The position numbers were made by a program, and so were the translations under genes. A stretch of DNA of 64,000 nucleotides from Kazachstania africana CBS 2517 (lineage: Eukaryota > Ascomycota > Saccharomycetes > Saccharomycetales > Saccharomycetaceae), in the NCBI RefSeq assembly GCF_000304475.1, contig NC_018946.1, forward strand, positions 1 through 64,000, given 5' to 3'. Positions 48,401-60,882 of this stretch are shown here, piece by piece. The first letter of the stretch is position 1. Each line of letters begins with the position of its first letter. Below the pieces are notes generated by a model, which was given only the letters and a program-made list of their open reading frames with translations, ran no database searches and was not told where the DNA came from.

Positions 48401-51400
48401 AAGTCATTCAATCAGAGCATAAACAGCATATATGTGTACCATTTACAGTCTCCATGCCCAAAAAAAAGCCTACAGCTTTATAAAAAGGGTCCATTGCATA
48501 ATAGTCGAAGCATGAAAAAAGTAATAACTTCAGGGAACTGGGCAGTCTAATATTTATTAAGCGAGCTTTGGTAGACTTCTATGGCCTTGCCGAATTTTTT
48601 CCACTTCAGTATTAGCATCTTGAGAAGCATTTACATTTTGCATAAAACTCTGGCTGACAGCAACATAAGCATGATTTTTGCATATTGCTGTCATTGGAAT
48701 ATCTTCTTAATCTTCATGACAGGAGAGAAAAGATCAGTATCAAATAATTGTATAATCAACCTTTCGAAATGTCGTACGTGCCGTGGCCTCTGTAGAAATA
48801 ATTAGCACGATATTCAGCTGTGCCCATTAGTCAACAAATAGCCGTTCACAGAAGAAGCAATAGGATTCCAGGTATTTGGTCGATGTTGTGCTTGCATTCG
48901 ATTAACGCAAAGGTAAAAACTGCCTTTGCAAAAGTATGAAGGCTCGTATCAAAGACTATCAGGACTGCGATTGTTGACGTAATAAATAAATGCAGCGCGG
49001 TAAAAACTAGATAATTAACATTTCATTATCTTCTATTATGGCTTCATAAGTTATTAGCCATTATAATGAAGAATATTTGTGAACTGTTGGCATGTGATAT
49101 TTCATGAAAGCGATATGAGATCTTCTTATGGAAAATATTGCCCATAAGTGCCGTTGTAGCCGGCTCATGATTCTCATTTAGGGGCTCACCTGAATCTTTT
49201 GAATTCATCGTTGGTTTTAGAAGTTATTAATTTGAAAATGATTTACTCCTTGGTTGCATTAAAAAGTACATTTTTAGGGCAATATAAAACCTGACCATAT
49301 TGCTGCCATATTGAATGAGCGAAAAGAAAACCCTCAAGTCCATATAGAGTTAAAGTAGTAAAAAAAATTGTGGACGAATTTCAATTTTCCTTGTACCAAT
49401 TGAAGTATTATTAGCATAGTTGAAGAAGAGATTATTGTATGATACTTACATGAGAGATGGCAGAACAACCGTTCTCGGGACTCAAATGATCAGTATTAAT
49501 AACTTTACAGGTTCAAGTAAGGTAATAAAAACGCAGCTTCAGCTGTTGGAGAGGATAATTCTTCAGTTTTTTGTTCCTTTGCGAACCATGTTTTTTTTTA
49601 CATATATGCCCTTTAACTATACCTCTCATTCATCAGTTTCGAATGTACCATGTAACTAAATTTGGACTTTATAGATCGTGTCTTGAAATATGGAAAATGT
49701 CAAAATCAGTAGCTATCGTGGAACTAATATATTGAGAAATAGGGTTTGACAGTATGTATTTTTTAGTTTGATGTCAAGCTTCGGTGTAACACTGTCTAAA
49801 TTAAGACCTATGGAATGTGACCTTGATAAAGGGGCTCATTTATCTATAGATCATATACTTGGTTGTTATTTTTACGTTTTATAAAATGAAGGCCATTTCT
49901 CATGTTTTTTTCTATCGATTTTTGATCATTGGGTCCGATGTACTTTTCTCGAGTACCAGAAATGTGTTGAACCAAATCTGGGACGTTCAATGGATTCGAA
50001 AAGACAAAGTCGCAGTAAACGCAGTATTATTAGAGGCAGACATAATTTAGCAGTAGGATGCAAATATGAATCAATACGAATGTTTATTGTATTAAAAGGA
50101 ACTGACTTCCTTTGCATATTGAACGACATCTTAATGCGACAAGTCATTTGTTATTTGACTCTTAGTAATACTAGAAGCTAGGTTCTAACTTCTGTTCATC
50201 GTTTTCAATGTACATTAGGAAATGGACACCTTTTAACAAAATGATGAAGCTGTCGTCATTCCTACAGAAAATTCAGCTCATGAGGAACTCGTTAGCATAC
50301 ATAAACCACTATGATATAGACTTCACACACTTATATAGTATATCTAGAGGTATTTACATTAAACAAGAACTAAGTGACTACCGTTTTCAAATAATTCTGG
50401 TAAAAGCGACAGTAAAGTTTTTACTATCTGTCGTTATCAGGTCAGCAACCATCCTGCAGTCCTTATAGAGCATGATTATTGGTTAGAAAAGTTATGTGTT
50501 GAGTTCATCATTGATTAAGTTAGGTATAAGGATGAGACTTTCTTTTTCAGCTGTATAAGGTAAGTAAAATATTTAAACAATCATAACTAGTACCTAATTC
50601 TCTTCTTGAATTACGTCCCTGTATTTATTAACACACTGGGAGTTACTACTTTAATTTTTGGTAGTGTACACTCTGCACTATTATGCAATTGGTATGATTC
50701 CCCTTCCTGCCAGAAACAATAGATGTGTCTTAGGTAATGAAATTCATTTATTGGTTTTGTCTCATAATCTTTTTCATTTTTGTTGCACTAACGTATAGTC
50801 TTCCGTGGTTTTCGAAATTTTACTTGGAAGCATAAAATATTAAAAAAAACAAAAAACGTAAATAGAGATGACTTTATTTTAAAAGACCTTATCCGTTGAA
50901 ACACGCTGTAATTATGGCGGCTGCTACTTATTTATATCTGTACTATTTTTCGAAGGCTATTTATTATTGTGAGAGCATACAAAAACAATGTCTAGGAAGA
51001 TATCAGAACAAACCTCTTTCAAGATTTCGTTTATTATAATAGGTGAAATCAAAGCTAACAGGAACCTACTCTACGTACATGATAGTTGCGTATCGACAGT
51101 AAGGAATGATGAACTACTAATTCGAAGCAGACAAAAAGGTCACACGTCACTGGTCTCAAAAAAAATAATCATATCCTAAAGATGACTTTCAAGCGCTTCA
51201 TTCAAGAGCTGCTCTGCTCCTTGAAAGTTAATTCTGAGCTACGTTCCTTTCCTGCAGGAGCATATCGATTTCTCCGTTCCTTTTCCGAAAGTTCACGACA
51301 CTTTGGCACCGCTTTAATAACTAGAAAAAAATTGACATCTGTATATACTGACATTTTTGATGAGCACCGAGAGAAATGATGTTACGAGCCTGAGAAAGTG

Positions 51401-51572
51401 TGTACAAGGGACTCCTTGCCCCATATTTTTCACCTATGATTATATCTCTAAAAGCCTTACCACTTTTGGAATGGCACTCAGAGTATCTGTTTTTGAAAGC
51501 ATTTTTTATACAGTCTGTCACCTATGTTACTGGGACACTGTATAAAGCGGAAAGTTTTCATCAGCAGAAAGG
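45495..51572. other. 6 kb without a recognisable gene
   Basis: AT-rich DNA between the divergently oriented wall protein and hexose transporter. Short frames occur at 46242-46535, 47071-47313, 47709-47915, 48581-48805, 49420-49659, 49859-50181, 50208-50468 and 50988-51379. None has a motif I can name, and they overlap in ways typical of chance frames. I recognise no tRNA, LTR or transposon. A long silent or regulatory region, or heavily decayed genes, are both possible. Confidence 0.4.
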
Positions 51573-51580
51573 TATAAAAA
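51573..51580 (+). promoter_or_regulatory. TATA box of the hexose transporter
   Basis: TATAAAAA about 100 bases before the ATG at 51682. It lies inside the open frame that extends upstream to 51400, which argues that the upstream extension is not translated. Confidence 0.55.
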
Positions 51581-51681
51581 GGACCTATTCCAATGATTTT
51601 CTATCGAATTCAAAGCAGTTTTGTTATTTTTTACCACATTTCTTCAGATCTAAATCAAAAATTTATCACGATTCTACAAAA

Positions 51682-53346
51682 ATGACAGAATCTATGGAGC
51701 ATGAACAATTACAGCGGACGGGTTCATCAAATGACTCATACTCATTGGAGCCACATGAAAAAGTTTCTGGTGAAAGCTTTAATGAGTACCATAGTGAGGT
51801 TCTAGATGAGGCACCAGGGTTACCCAAAAAGCCGATAACCGAATACGCCGGAACCATATTAATTTTCTTTTGTATAGCGTTTGGTGAATTTATTTACGGT
51901 TGGGATACTGGTACAATATCTGGCTTTGTCGCTTTTGATAACTTTTTAGAAAATTTTGGTGAAAAAAGGAAAGATGATACTTACTATTTATCAAATGTCA
52001 GAACAGGATTGATAGTTGCCATTTTCAACATTGGCTGTGCCGTAGGTGGTATCTTCCTGTCTAAAATTGGGGATATTTATGGACGTAAAATAGGTATTAT
52101 TTTTATGAACGTTATTTATATTATCGGACAGTTAATCTGTATCACATCAATGAAACATAAATGGTACCAATACACAATTGGTAGGATTATCTCTGGTTTA
52201 GCTGTTGGAGGTTTCATGACTCTAATCCCCATTTTTCTTGCAGAAACTGCTCCAAAACATTTGAGAGGTTTGGCCATATCTGTCGGGATGTTCATGTGTA
52301 CCTTAGGTATCCTACTTGGCTACTGTGCCAACCTCGGTCTGAAGGATTATACTACTACAGCCCAATGGAGGATTCCCTTAGGATTAACATTCGCGTGGGC
52401 GATTTTATTGTTTGCTGGTGTATTAGTCACTCCGGAATCTCCACGATACTTATGTGAGTGCAAAAAAATTGAACTGGCAAAAAAATCTGTTGCCAGATCA
52501 AACAAGGTTCATTCTGATGACCCTGCTGTACAAAGTGAGATAGATGCAATGTTAGCAAGCATCCAATATGAAAAAGAAGTAGGAACTGCTAGTTGGGCAG
52601 AATTGTTTTCTACCAAAGATAAAATATTACAGAGATTAATTATTGGAATATTCATTCAAGCATTTCAGCAACTAACAGGAGATAATTATTTTTTCTATTA
52701 TGCAACAACGATTTTCAAATCAGTCGGCATGTCAAATTCGTACATCACTTCCATAATTTTAGGCGCTATCAATTTTGGTTCAAGCTTTATCAGTATGTGG
52801 TCTGTGGACCATATAGGTCGTCGTAGATCCTTATTATGGGGGGCTGCATTGATGGCTATTTGTATGGTTATTTATGCTTCGCTTGGTGTTACACGACTAT
52901 ATCCGCATGGCAGAAGCCAACCACCATCCAAAGCGGCAGGTGATGTCATGATTGTTTTCACCTGCTTGTATATTCTATTCTTTGCTACTACATGGGAACC
53001 TTGTGCCTGGCTCATAGTGTCTGAAATATATCCATTAAGAATTAGGTCAAAAGGTATGTCTTTAGCAAGTTCAGCTAATTGGATTTTTGGATTTTTGATT
53101 AGTTTTTTTACGCCATTCATCAACTCTGCTATACATTTTTCATATGGGTATGTCTTCATGGGTTGTTTAGTGGCTATGTTTTTGTTTGTGTTTTTCTTTG
53201 TCCCTGAGACAACTGGTTTAAGTTTAGAAGAAATAGGTGAGATGTTTGAGGAGGGCGTATTGGCCTGGAAGTCAAGAGACTGGGTTCCTTCTGCAAAGAG
53301 AGAAGCAGGGTTCACTTATACTACAAGTAATAATAGCAAGTTTTAG
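51682..53346 (+). CDS. Hexose transporter (HXT family)
   Basis: A 554-residue sugar porter of the major facilitator superfamily with twelve hydrophobic segments and a hydrophilic N-terminus of about 55 residues. Family signatures are all present: YGWDTGTISGFV at the first segment, the loop motif GDIYGRKIG, VTPESPRYL, QAFQQLTGDNYFFYY in segment seven, DHIGRRRSL, and PETTGLSLEEI after segment twelve. It takes up glucose and related hexoses at the plasma membrane by facilitated diffusion. The frame stays open upstream to 51400, but I chose the ATG at 51682: the TATA box lies upstream of it, and the resulting N-terminus has the usual length and composition. The exact HXT orthologue cannot be told. 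It faces EGH1 tail to tail. Confidence 0.97.
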   Translation: MTESMEHEQLQRTGSSNDSYSLEPHEKVSGESFNEYHSEVLDEAPGLPKKPITEYAGTILIFFCIAFGEFIYGWDTGTISGFVAFDNFLENFGEKRKDDTYYLSNVRTGLIVAIFNIGCAVGGIFLSKIGDIYGRKIGIIFMNVIYIIGQLICITSMKHKWYQYTIGRIISGLAVGGFMTLIPIFLAETAPKHLRGLAISVGMFMCTLGILLGYCANLGLKDYTTTAQWRIPLGLTFAWAILLFAGVLVTPESPRYLCECKKIELAKKSVARSNKVHSDDPAVQSEIDAMLASIQYEKEVGTASWAELFSTKDKILQRLIIGIFIQAFQQLTGDNYFFYYATTIFKSVGMSNSYITSIILGAINFGSSFISMWSVDHIGRRRSLLWGAALMAICMVIYASLGVTRLYPHGRSQPPSKAAGDVMIVFTCLYILFFATTWEPCAWLIVSEIYPLRIRSKGMSLASSANWIFGFLISFFTPFINSAIHFSYGYVFMGCLVAMFLFVFFFVPETTGLSLEEIGEMFEEGVLAWKSRDWVPSAKREAGFTYTTSNNSKF

Positions 53347-53697
53347 CATAAGAGTGGATTTTGATCCATATACACCGTATGAATAAACAGCTACTTATGA
53401 GAACTAGCTTTTCTAAATATATATCGTTTTTACTCTAATGATTTATGCTTTTTCAAGACAAAGGATTTGGCATGCCGACAACGATAGTTGCCGGCATTTC
53501 ATTAAACAGGCATATAATATCATTCATAAAGTGGTACTATAAAAGAAAAAGAGGCTAACTCTGGCATTGACATTTTTTTTTAGTTTAATAGCAACAATAT
53601 ATACACTTTTATATATACTTTCAACAGATACACTGTTTAAAACACCGCATCAAAACGGTAGGAGATGGTTGACTCTTATTACTCGGCAGTTTCATTT
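53347..53697. other. Convergent 3' region of HXT and EGH1
   Basis: 350 bases between two stop codons, AT-rich, presumably holding both 3' ends. A T-run lies at about 53573-53581. No gene. Confidence 0.6.
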
Positions 53698-55869
53698 TTA
53701 GTAATTTCCCATAACATTTAATGTTTGCTCCCCAGCACCATGTTCCCACTTCAAAATATCGTATTCAGGATCAAATTCTAATTTTCCTGTAGAAATGTCA
53801 ACTGTAACCTTATCAATTGGAAGATGATAAGAGGGCAAGTATATATATGTGGAAGAATCAGCTTCCTTGCCTATAACAGATAAAGAATAAGCTCTCGATG
53901 GTAAATCAAACGCAGCATGAGAGAAGAAACCAGAAATTTTAATAGGAAAGGGTCTTACTAAAGCATCAATTGCCCGGTATCCACTTAGATTCACTTTTTC
54001 TTTCTTCATTACAGGCGAAACTGCAAAATCTGAGATTAATGATTTTGTCTGGATGGAACTGTCAATTCTCTCCAAAGAGATATCAGGTAAAGGTTTAACA
54101 GGAAACTTGATATCGTCTGGAGACCAAATTGAAAAATCTTCATTATTCCAATCATCACCCCATTCATGTGAATTTACAGAACAGTAACACCAGAAACTGT
54201 ATGAGAGATTATTACTTTCAAGAGCGTAATGCAAAGCATCGATAGCCTTGGTCTGTGTGGAATAATCACCGTTTCTGTATGCTTTCTTGTCTTCCATGTC
54301 AAGTGGCATACCTATCTCTGTAAAAATTAATGGAATATTGTTACCCACAATATCTGTAATCTCATCCTTCATACGTTTTAGTTGCTCTCTAAAAACGTTT
54401 CTAATGGCATCTTCACCTTCGACGAGAACATCCTTTGGATGAGTACATTCATTACGAACTTGCTTAATCGTATCAAAATTAAATTCAGTGTTCCAGGTTT
54501 TCATGACCCACGATACGAAATCGTAAAAATGGGAGGCACATATAGTTTTATTATCTAAAACGCCATAGTCTGTCAATTTTGGAGGAACTTGATAGACTGT
54601 TGGTTGGGCTATAATAAAATGCTCGGAATCAATGGCTCTAAATTTGTGATAAAGTCTCTTGTAGTAGTTGATGAATTGCGTGTTAATAAAATAGACAATA
54701 TCAATACGTTCTCCTGGAGAAGTTGACTTTGAAAAATAATCTGGAATCAGCAAGTTTGGCCTACCATCTGTGCCTACTTCCCAAACGTCGTGCTGTTTCC
54801 AAATACACTCTCCAGCTTTCCAATCTGGGTTACGAGTCCAACCATACTTAGCGTCAACGACGTCTCTTTCTTCCGAACTTAACCAAGCCTTCTTACCATT
54901 GCACTTGAAGTTTTTGGTACCAACTTTATGAGGCCCGGATACTGAAGACTCGTATACGTCAATAATTGTATCAAAACCTTCACCCATAATAAGACTCTGA
55001 AATCCTGTTGGTGTTAAGCCAACATTGAAAGTTCTCTCCTTACCAATGGCACCTAAATTTGTTTCACCAATGTACCCCTCATTGGGTTCATTCATACTTT
55101 CTAAACCAATAACAGTATTGCTAGTAAATAGTTCTGGTGCTCTTTCTTGAATTCTTTTGTAAAAAGTCATAATTGCATCCATGTAGCACTCTTGTAAATA
55201 ATCCTCGATATTTAAACCATTAATAACACATTTTGGAGCAAATTGCTTACCTGCAAAAAATAAGGTAAACATTGTTTGAGCAGCTAGTTTGTAGTAGTTA
55301 GTAGCCCAGACCATCTTTGGATAGGGCTCCTTGATGGATTCTTTCCCGGTAATGGGATCCATATGATATCCTTGTAAAAGAGCAGCATGAGTATCTTTGA
55401 ATCTAGTTGGCTGAAACCCAGCAGCTAATAGAGACCAGTATGGTGAACCAGAACCTCCGCAATATCTCGACCAGACGTCCTGATGAGGGTCAAGATAGAC
55501 ATAAATTCCGTCCAGTTCCATAATCTTCTTCAAAACGTCGATACAGTAGTCCATATATTCGTAGTCATATTTGTGGGGTCCCTCATGTTCGAGAGCTTCC
55601 CAAGTGAATGGAAATCTGATACAATTATAACCGAGAGATTTAAAGTGACTGACATGAACTTCCACCTGGTCTAAAGGGATTGGATGCCCTACAAAACTGA
55701 CAGAAGCGTGACTTTCATAAAATACATTATCTGCGGGTACATGTGTAGAGTCCACAGGTTTCGTTGGATTTTTAATACTTGGATCAAAATTGACCCCTCT
55801 GAGAACGATGACATTACCGGCTTCATCGGTGAAGTCTCCGTTTGCAGATACAGTTAATTTAGAAGGCAT
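53698..55869 (-). CDS. Steryl-beta-glucosidase, EGH1 homologue
   Basis: A 723-residue glycoside hydrolase of family 5, like yeast Egh1, which cleaves ergosteryl-beta-glucoside. The N-terminal part gives LRGVNFDPSIK and a long TIM-barrel. The acid/base glutamate lies in ESMNEPNEG (Glu261) and the nucleophile in IFTEIGMP (Glu518). Other family features are the segment YVYLDPHQDVWSRY and the FWCYCSVNSHEWGDDWNNED block near 565-585. A C-terminal beta-rich extension follows. No signal peptide is visible, in keeping with a cytosolic or vacuole-peripheral enzyme. The frame is open four codons upstream, but the first ATG is at 55869. A TATA-like stretch lies about 70 bases before it. Full length and intact. 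Confidence 0.97.
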   Translation of the reverse strand: MPSKLTVSANGDFTDEAGNVIVLRGVNFDPSIKNPTKPVDSTHVPADNVFYESHASVSFVGHPIPLDQVEVHVSHFKSLGYNCIRFPFTWEALEHEGPHKYDYEYMDYCIDVLKKIMELDGIYVYLDPHQDVWSRYCGGSGSPYWSLLAAGFQPTRFKDTHAALLQGYHMDPITGKESIKEPYPKMVWATNYYKLAAQTMFTLFFAGKQFAPKCVINGLNIEDYLQECYMDAIMTFYKRIQERAPELFTSNTVIGLESMNEPNEGYIGETNLGAIGKERTFNVGLTPTGFQSLIMGEGFDTIIDVYESSVSGPHKVGTKNFKCNGKKAWLSSEERDVVDAKYGWTRNPDWKAGECIWKQHDVWEVGTDGRPNLLIPDYFSKSTSPGERIDIVYFINTQFINYYKRLYHKFRAIDSEHFIIAQPTVYQVPPKLTDYGVLDNKTICASHFYDFVSWVMKTWNTEFNFDTIKQVRNECTHPKDVLVEGEDAIRNVFREQLKRMKDEITDIVGNNIPLIFTEIGMPLDMEDKKAYRNGDYSTQTKAIDALHYALESNNLSYSFWCYCSVNSHEWGDDWNNEDFSIWSPDDIKFPVKPLPDISLERIDSSIQTKSLISDFAVSPVMKKEKVNLSGYRAIDALVRPFPIKISGFFSHAAFDLPSRAYSLSVIGKEADSSTYIYLPSYHLPIDKVTVDISTGKLEFDPEYDILKWEHGAGEQTLNVMGNY

Positions 55870-55935
55870 TTTTTGATTCAAAGTGTAATGAGTGTCTACA
55901 TTAGAAATTGATAGTATTGAACTAAAGTTCGCCGT

Positions 55936-55948
55936 GTTATATATAAAC
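55936..55948 (-). promoter_or_regulatory. TATA box of EGH1
   Basis: The minus strand reads TTTATATATAA here, about 70-80 bases before the ATG at 55869. Confidence 0.5.
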
Positions 55949-57540
55949 TAAGATTGTGACGGTTTTTGAAATAACCTTGAAAATCATACCAGAAAAACTC
56001 TCAGACACAAGTAACGTGATGTTCTCGGAACGTTACACTCCTTGGGCTACAAACCACAATTCCCCACAAGTTTGCCTTCATTAAGAATATTGTCCCTTAG
56101 GCAAACTACTGGAGTTGCTCGTATTTACTCGCATCAATTAAGAGAGTAGTCAGCTAAGATTTCTCAAATAAATTGACACAAAGAGTAATAACTCGCGCGA
56201 CTCAAGTGTCCTTTCAAGGCAAATTTGCTCGAGACAGAAAATTAAAGTTTTTCTTGGCACCGGAGTTCTGCTATGCCAGGAGTTCGTGAGTTTTAGTTCG
56301 GAGAACGCGGAGTATGATATTATATGAGTTCAAAACAAGCAGCACAAGACATCAAAATGGGAACTATAAGGTATGATTATTCGTAAAAGAAAAAGAGACA
56401 GGCTGAAAAAGGTAGCGTTATCTTTGTGCGGAACGTTAAAAAATATATTATAGCTCTAGAGAAGTATGACCTCGTCTGGTATTTTTTTATTTTGATGCTC
56501 ATTCGTAGTGACAGCCGCTAGCACCTGGTTCTTAAAAATCTCTTAATATTCAAAAATTATTTCCCTGTAGCTATCGCCCCTGAAATTTCGATGGCTTTTC
56601 GATTTGGACAATAAAACGTGCAAATCAAAGTATCAATTTTTCTTATTGGGTATCTATCCTTCAGAGTTTGTTCTTTTAACCATCTTGTCATTGATGGAAT
56701 TAAAAAAAGTTTTCAACAAACAGTCCTAGATATTTTATTTGCTTACTGAACAAGATAACATACATCCTGAAGAGGTACTTAAAAAGAGGGCAATTGTCCC
56801 TTCTTACATAATAGTTTTTGGTAGTTATGAGGTAAAATTGTTTCTTAATAGTAGAATTACCTTCAAGTCTGTTAGCATTGGGATATCTCATAATACTAGT
56901 TTATGACTATCAGTTGCTTTCCTTTAGATAGAAAGTACTTAGCTGCTGATAGTGAATACCTCATTCAATTCAGTGGATCAATGACTTGATAGATCTTAGT
57001 TTGAGGTAACTAATTTTATTAAATATAACCACAATAGTAAACGAGTAACATGTATTCTTGCATATCTCGTGAATTCAATAAAAGGTAGTATTCATTCAAA
57101 GACCTGCGCAGAAATAAAATCACAAAATCTTTCGACCTATAAGCTGTCTGGCAGCTATTTTTAAGCTTACAGATACATATTTTGGACAAACTCAAGGCAT
57201 TGCCCTACAGTTCTTTTAAACTCTCCAAAAAGTAAAAACCTCTGCCGTATATAAACTATCATGACTTACCAATCCTTGTAAAAAGCTGATTGCATGGAAC
57301 ATGAGAAACCAGGCTAATACTTAATTCATAAAAATATAAAATATGGTAGTCACCCCTAGAAATAGGTGCATGTGAAAAACTATAGTCTATTTCTCTTATA
57401 CTCGGTGAAAACTGAATTAGAAATATGTTGGACACAACTTGGACCTTAGTTAAGAGAATGCTGCTTCTGTTTCTGTTCAAAACAAGCATGGCAGATTTTG
57501 TGACCCTACTTATTAAAAAATGATTCAAAGTCGAGAAGGC
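55949..57540. other. Intergenic, no gene recognised
   Basis: EGH1 upstream region and beyond, AT-rich. Frames at 56700-56891 and 57259-57558 have no motif. Confidence 0.5.
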
Positions 57541-59780
57541 CTCATTCCATAGTAGCACTGCTCCAGCGGCTAGTACACATAATACTGCTGAAACAGCGGC
57601 ACTTAGTATTGAAGGTTACCATCTAGCTAAAAGTATTGCCGATAAAGGTTCTGTTGCACCGGAGATAGTCTTATTAGTGAACTAGCAGCACCTTCAACTA
57701 ATATTTAAATTAAAATAGCCCAAGTTGCCAATTTAGTTGCCATAAATCTTTTAACAAGGTTTGCTTCCATTATAGATCTGTCATCACCAAATAATCGTTC
57801 CGTTAAAATTAAAAGAAACTAACAAAACTATGATACGCGTGAACTTCTCTTTATTGAGTTGCAAGGGAGCAAGCATTCATTAGGGCAGTCAATGAAGCAG
57901 AAACCGAGACGAGTTTACTAGTGATGACTTGATTTCCAGTAAGCTGGTAAAACTTTCAACAATGTGGCATTCTATAGCAACAGAGCCTTTCCATTAAGTT
58001 AACGAAATTGCTCAGTCCAAGGATTCTCAAAAAATCGTTTCTTTCGGCCCCACACAATCATTGATATGTACTGCTGAACCGGGCAAGATGAGACATATGT
58101 GAAATCTGTCATTTGCCATTAATTGTTAGGTTCACTATACCATTGATATGGCTCGGTATGTTTATATGCACAATTTAAGTTATACCAGGCACATCAAGAA
58201 AAAGAAAAAAATGTTATTCGACGGAGCCCATCGTGCGTGATAAATCACTTCGCATGGAAAGGTTTTCAACTTCTACCATATGCAAGGTCCATCGAGTACT
58301 ATGTATAAAGACAATGGTATTTTATGTTGAAAGATGGAGATACTGTCTTTATTAGAAGGATTGCCATTGGAAATTTGATAAAAATATGCTCTATCCAAAA
58401 AAGTTCCGGAGTGTTGGTATTTTGGACAGTAAGGATTATCCATCCAAACAGAGTGACATATGCTCCAAAACAACATGGCACATATCACGTTGATATTGAG
58501 ATTGAATGTTATGGTGTATGTTGGCTCTGATATCCGCATGGCGGCCTCATTGGAGGGAAATGGGAGTTAAAACGGTTTTGATCGTGAAATTGTAAGTTCA
58601 ACCAAAAAGCTTGCTCCAGTATGTGGCTCTGATCTAAAGATTCGTGACAGAATGCGTGCAAGTGCACAATCATTTCCTGTCTCAAACATAACCACTGCAA
58701 GGAAAACAATGAGCTATACTATGAAAAGGTCATTGGTACTTACAGTAAAACATATGAGGGCAGTTATATATCTCAAGGCGACTAGGCTTCGCATGTTAGA
58801 AGTCACGAACATTTTGTTCTTCTAGTTCTAGATGAAAGATCAAATGAATTGGATACTTCACTGATACGTGCGGGTGTTGCCGTCTTCTCCCCATTTTTAA
58901 AAAATGTTTGTGGTCCAAATAACAAGTTTGTATCGCTGGTATTGATGATATTCCACAACTGTGTGTCCTTTTTTTACTAATCTATGGGTGTCGGGGGAAT
59001 TTAAATATTTGTATCCATTGAACATCAAAAAATTCTAATATGGTTCTATGTGTGAAATTGCTACTTTATAAACAATTTCTAAACAGATTTTTGCATCGTT
59101 TGTTTTCAGGGGCATCAGCATACGGTGTATATTTTTTAAGGTGCTATAACTTTAATATCATAGTAGAATAGCGAGAATTACTAATTGACTAATTGACCTC
59201 CTTATTATAGTCAAAACGAACTGAAATGTGTAGTTAATAGCGGCGCCAGAAGTATCCAGGCCTTAGCTCCCTTGAAAGTTTTTCTGTGTATCTGCCCCCT
59301 TTATACAGTGGCATTGATGAATGACGTTTGCATCGCAGCAGGGGTCTATCCACCATCCAACAGATATATCAAAAATTGATGTGCATCAAATATTATGTCG
59401 TGTCACCAACAATAATTCAAGCCATTTTGCTTTCTGTGGTCAAATATTAGAACTAGATGCAGGAATGCAGATTCAGGGTTTGCTGTTTTATGGCATATAT
59501 TAATTAAGCAGATAAGGTTGATTTACAGTAAATAACAAAGCATGGAATAAATCTGTCTATGGCAGTGTTTTTATTTAATATTGCTTATACGTATAACTTA
59601 TGTATTTCTAATGCTCTCACTCTAAATCAAGAACAGCCTTGGACCATCTCCATGTGTCCCTTTCCAGAACTGGATGTCAAGAGGTTATTGAGTTACTGCT
59701 TTTCTAGGGGTCATAGGAACTTCAATTCTTCCACCTTTCAACTCAATTCTCTCATTTGGAAAACCGATAGCAAGTGATAT
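57541..59780 (+). other. Possible decayed coding region, unidentified
   Basis: Several short plus-strand frames look more protein-like than their surroundings. Near 57560-57680 there is an Ala-rich stretch (STHNTAETAALSIEGYHLA); at 58324-58530 a frame ending HGTYHVDIEIECYGVCWL; at 59321-59503 a frame with HHPTDISKIDVHQILCRV. They are separated by many stops. An Ala-rich hydrophobic part followed by a Cys-containing end loosely recalls the killer-like family at 9973, but no motif is shared clearly enough to assign it. Confidence 0.25.
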
Positions 59781-60882
59781 CAGGGCTTGTGCTTCGATTG
59801 AGTAACCATTTATAAACTTTTCAGACACTGATACTTCAACAAGAATTGAGCAATGAATTCTCAGAAAATTGCAGCTCTACGATATATTCAAGATGGTGGT
59901 GGATTAGCACAATATTGCGAGCCACACCATAACAATACAAATATTCTTAACAAGCCAGTCCGAAGTGTATATTAATGAAATATACGTCTTAGTATAAGAC
60001 ATCACTGATTACAAAAAATTGGGCAGATCTCTTTACAGTTCTTTCCCCTCACTTGAATAAAGATATGCTGCGGTAAAGAACAGATCCCCATATGCTTATT
60101 CAGATCTTCTCAGAACTACAGCCAATTTTTCCGCATCATATGGCGTTTTTTACTGAAAATAGAAAATGTGAGAGAGCACAAAGAAAAAATTTTCCTCCTT
60201 GAATCAATGTTGCAAGAAGAATCAAGTCACCAAGCAGACATGCGTATAGAACGGTTGATTTTACCGGGAGTCAACCGCAATTTAACGATAAATTATATTT
60301 CTCACTGAATATTCAAATAATTTTCAGTATATATAAAGAAAGTAGCAAAATTTCTTGGGTCTTCAAATATCGTGATCGCTGTACGTGCCATAGGTTCAAA
60401 CACTCTAAGGTGTGTCGCCCTCTACGAGCCAGCACTGCACTTTCTCGTGTTTTTCTCAAACATCCAACCATTTTTGTGATCTGCTTAATATGTGATGTAC
60501 GGATTGAACATCTGGAAAACGAAAAACAAAAACGTATGAAACTATACATATTATAACCAAAGCTCAGTAATTCTGTTGTCAGCACTTGTAAGATCATCAT
60601 AATTGCCCTTGAAAATGATCTTGGGTACACTTTTCATTGTGAAAGTATTTGTATAGGCCTAAAATAGCATATTGAGTGGTACAATGCATAATGAGGGGAA
60701 ACGGTCCGCCCTCCATACAATTCGTCAAGAGGAGAGGACGTAATGGTATAAAATTTGCAGGTGGTTTTGTATGGGAGCATGGGATTTTGTCTCTAGATGA
60801 GGTCTTATTGATTTGGCTGTTCTCTAACATAGCATGACACTTTTTTGCCCTGCCACGTATTAGACAAACTGATTCAAACGTG
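59781..60882. other. Intergenic, no gene recognised
   Basis: Short minus-strand frames at 60313-60630 and 60597-60830 show no known domain. Downstream flank of the a1-like gene. Confidence 0.45.

Noticed and set aside
51400..51681. Upstream extension of the hexose transporter by 94 codons
   Set aside because: The TATA box lies inside it, its composition is unlike HXT N-termini, and the ATG at 51682 gives the usual protein.
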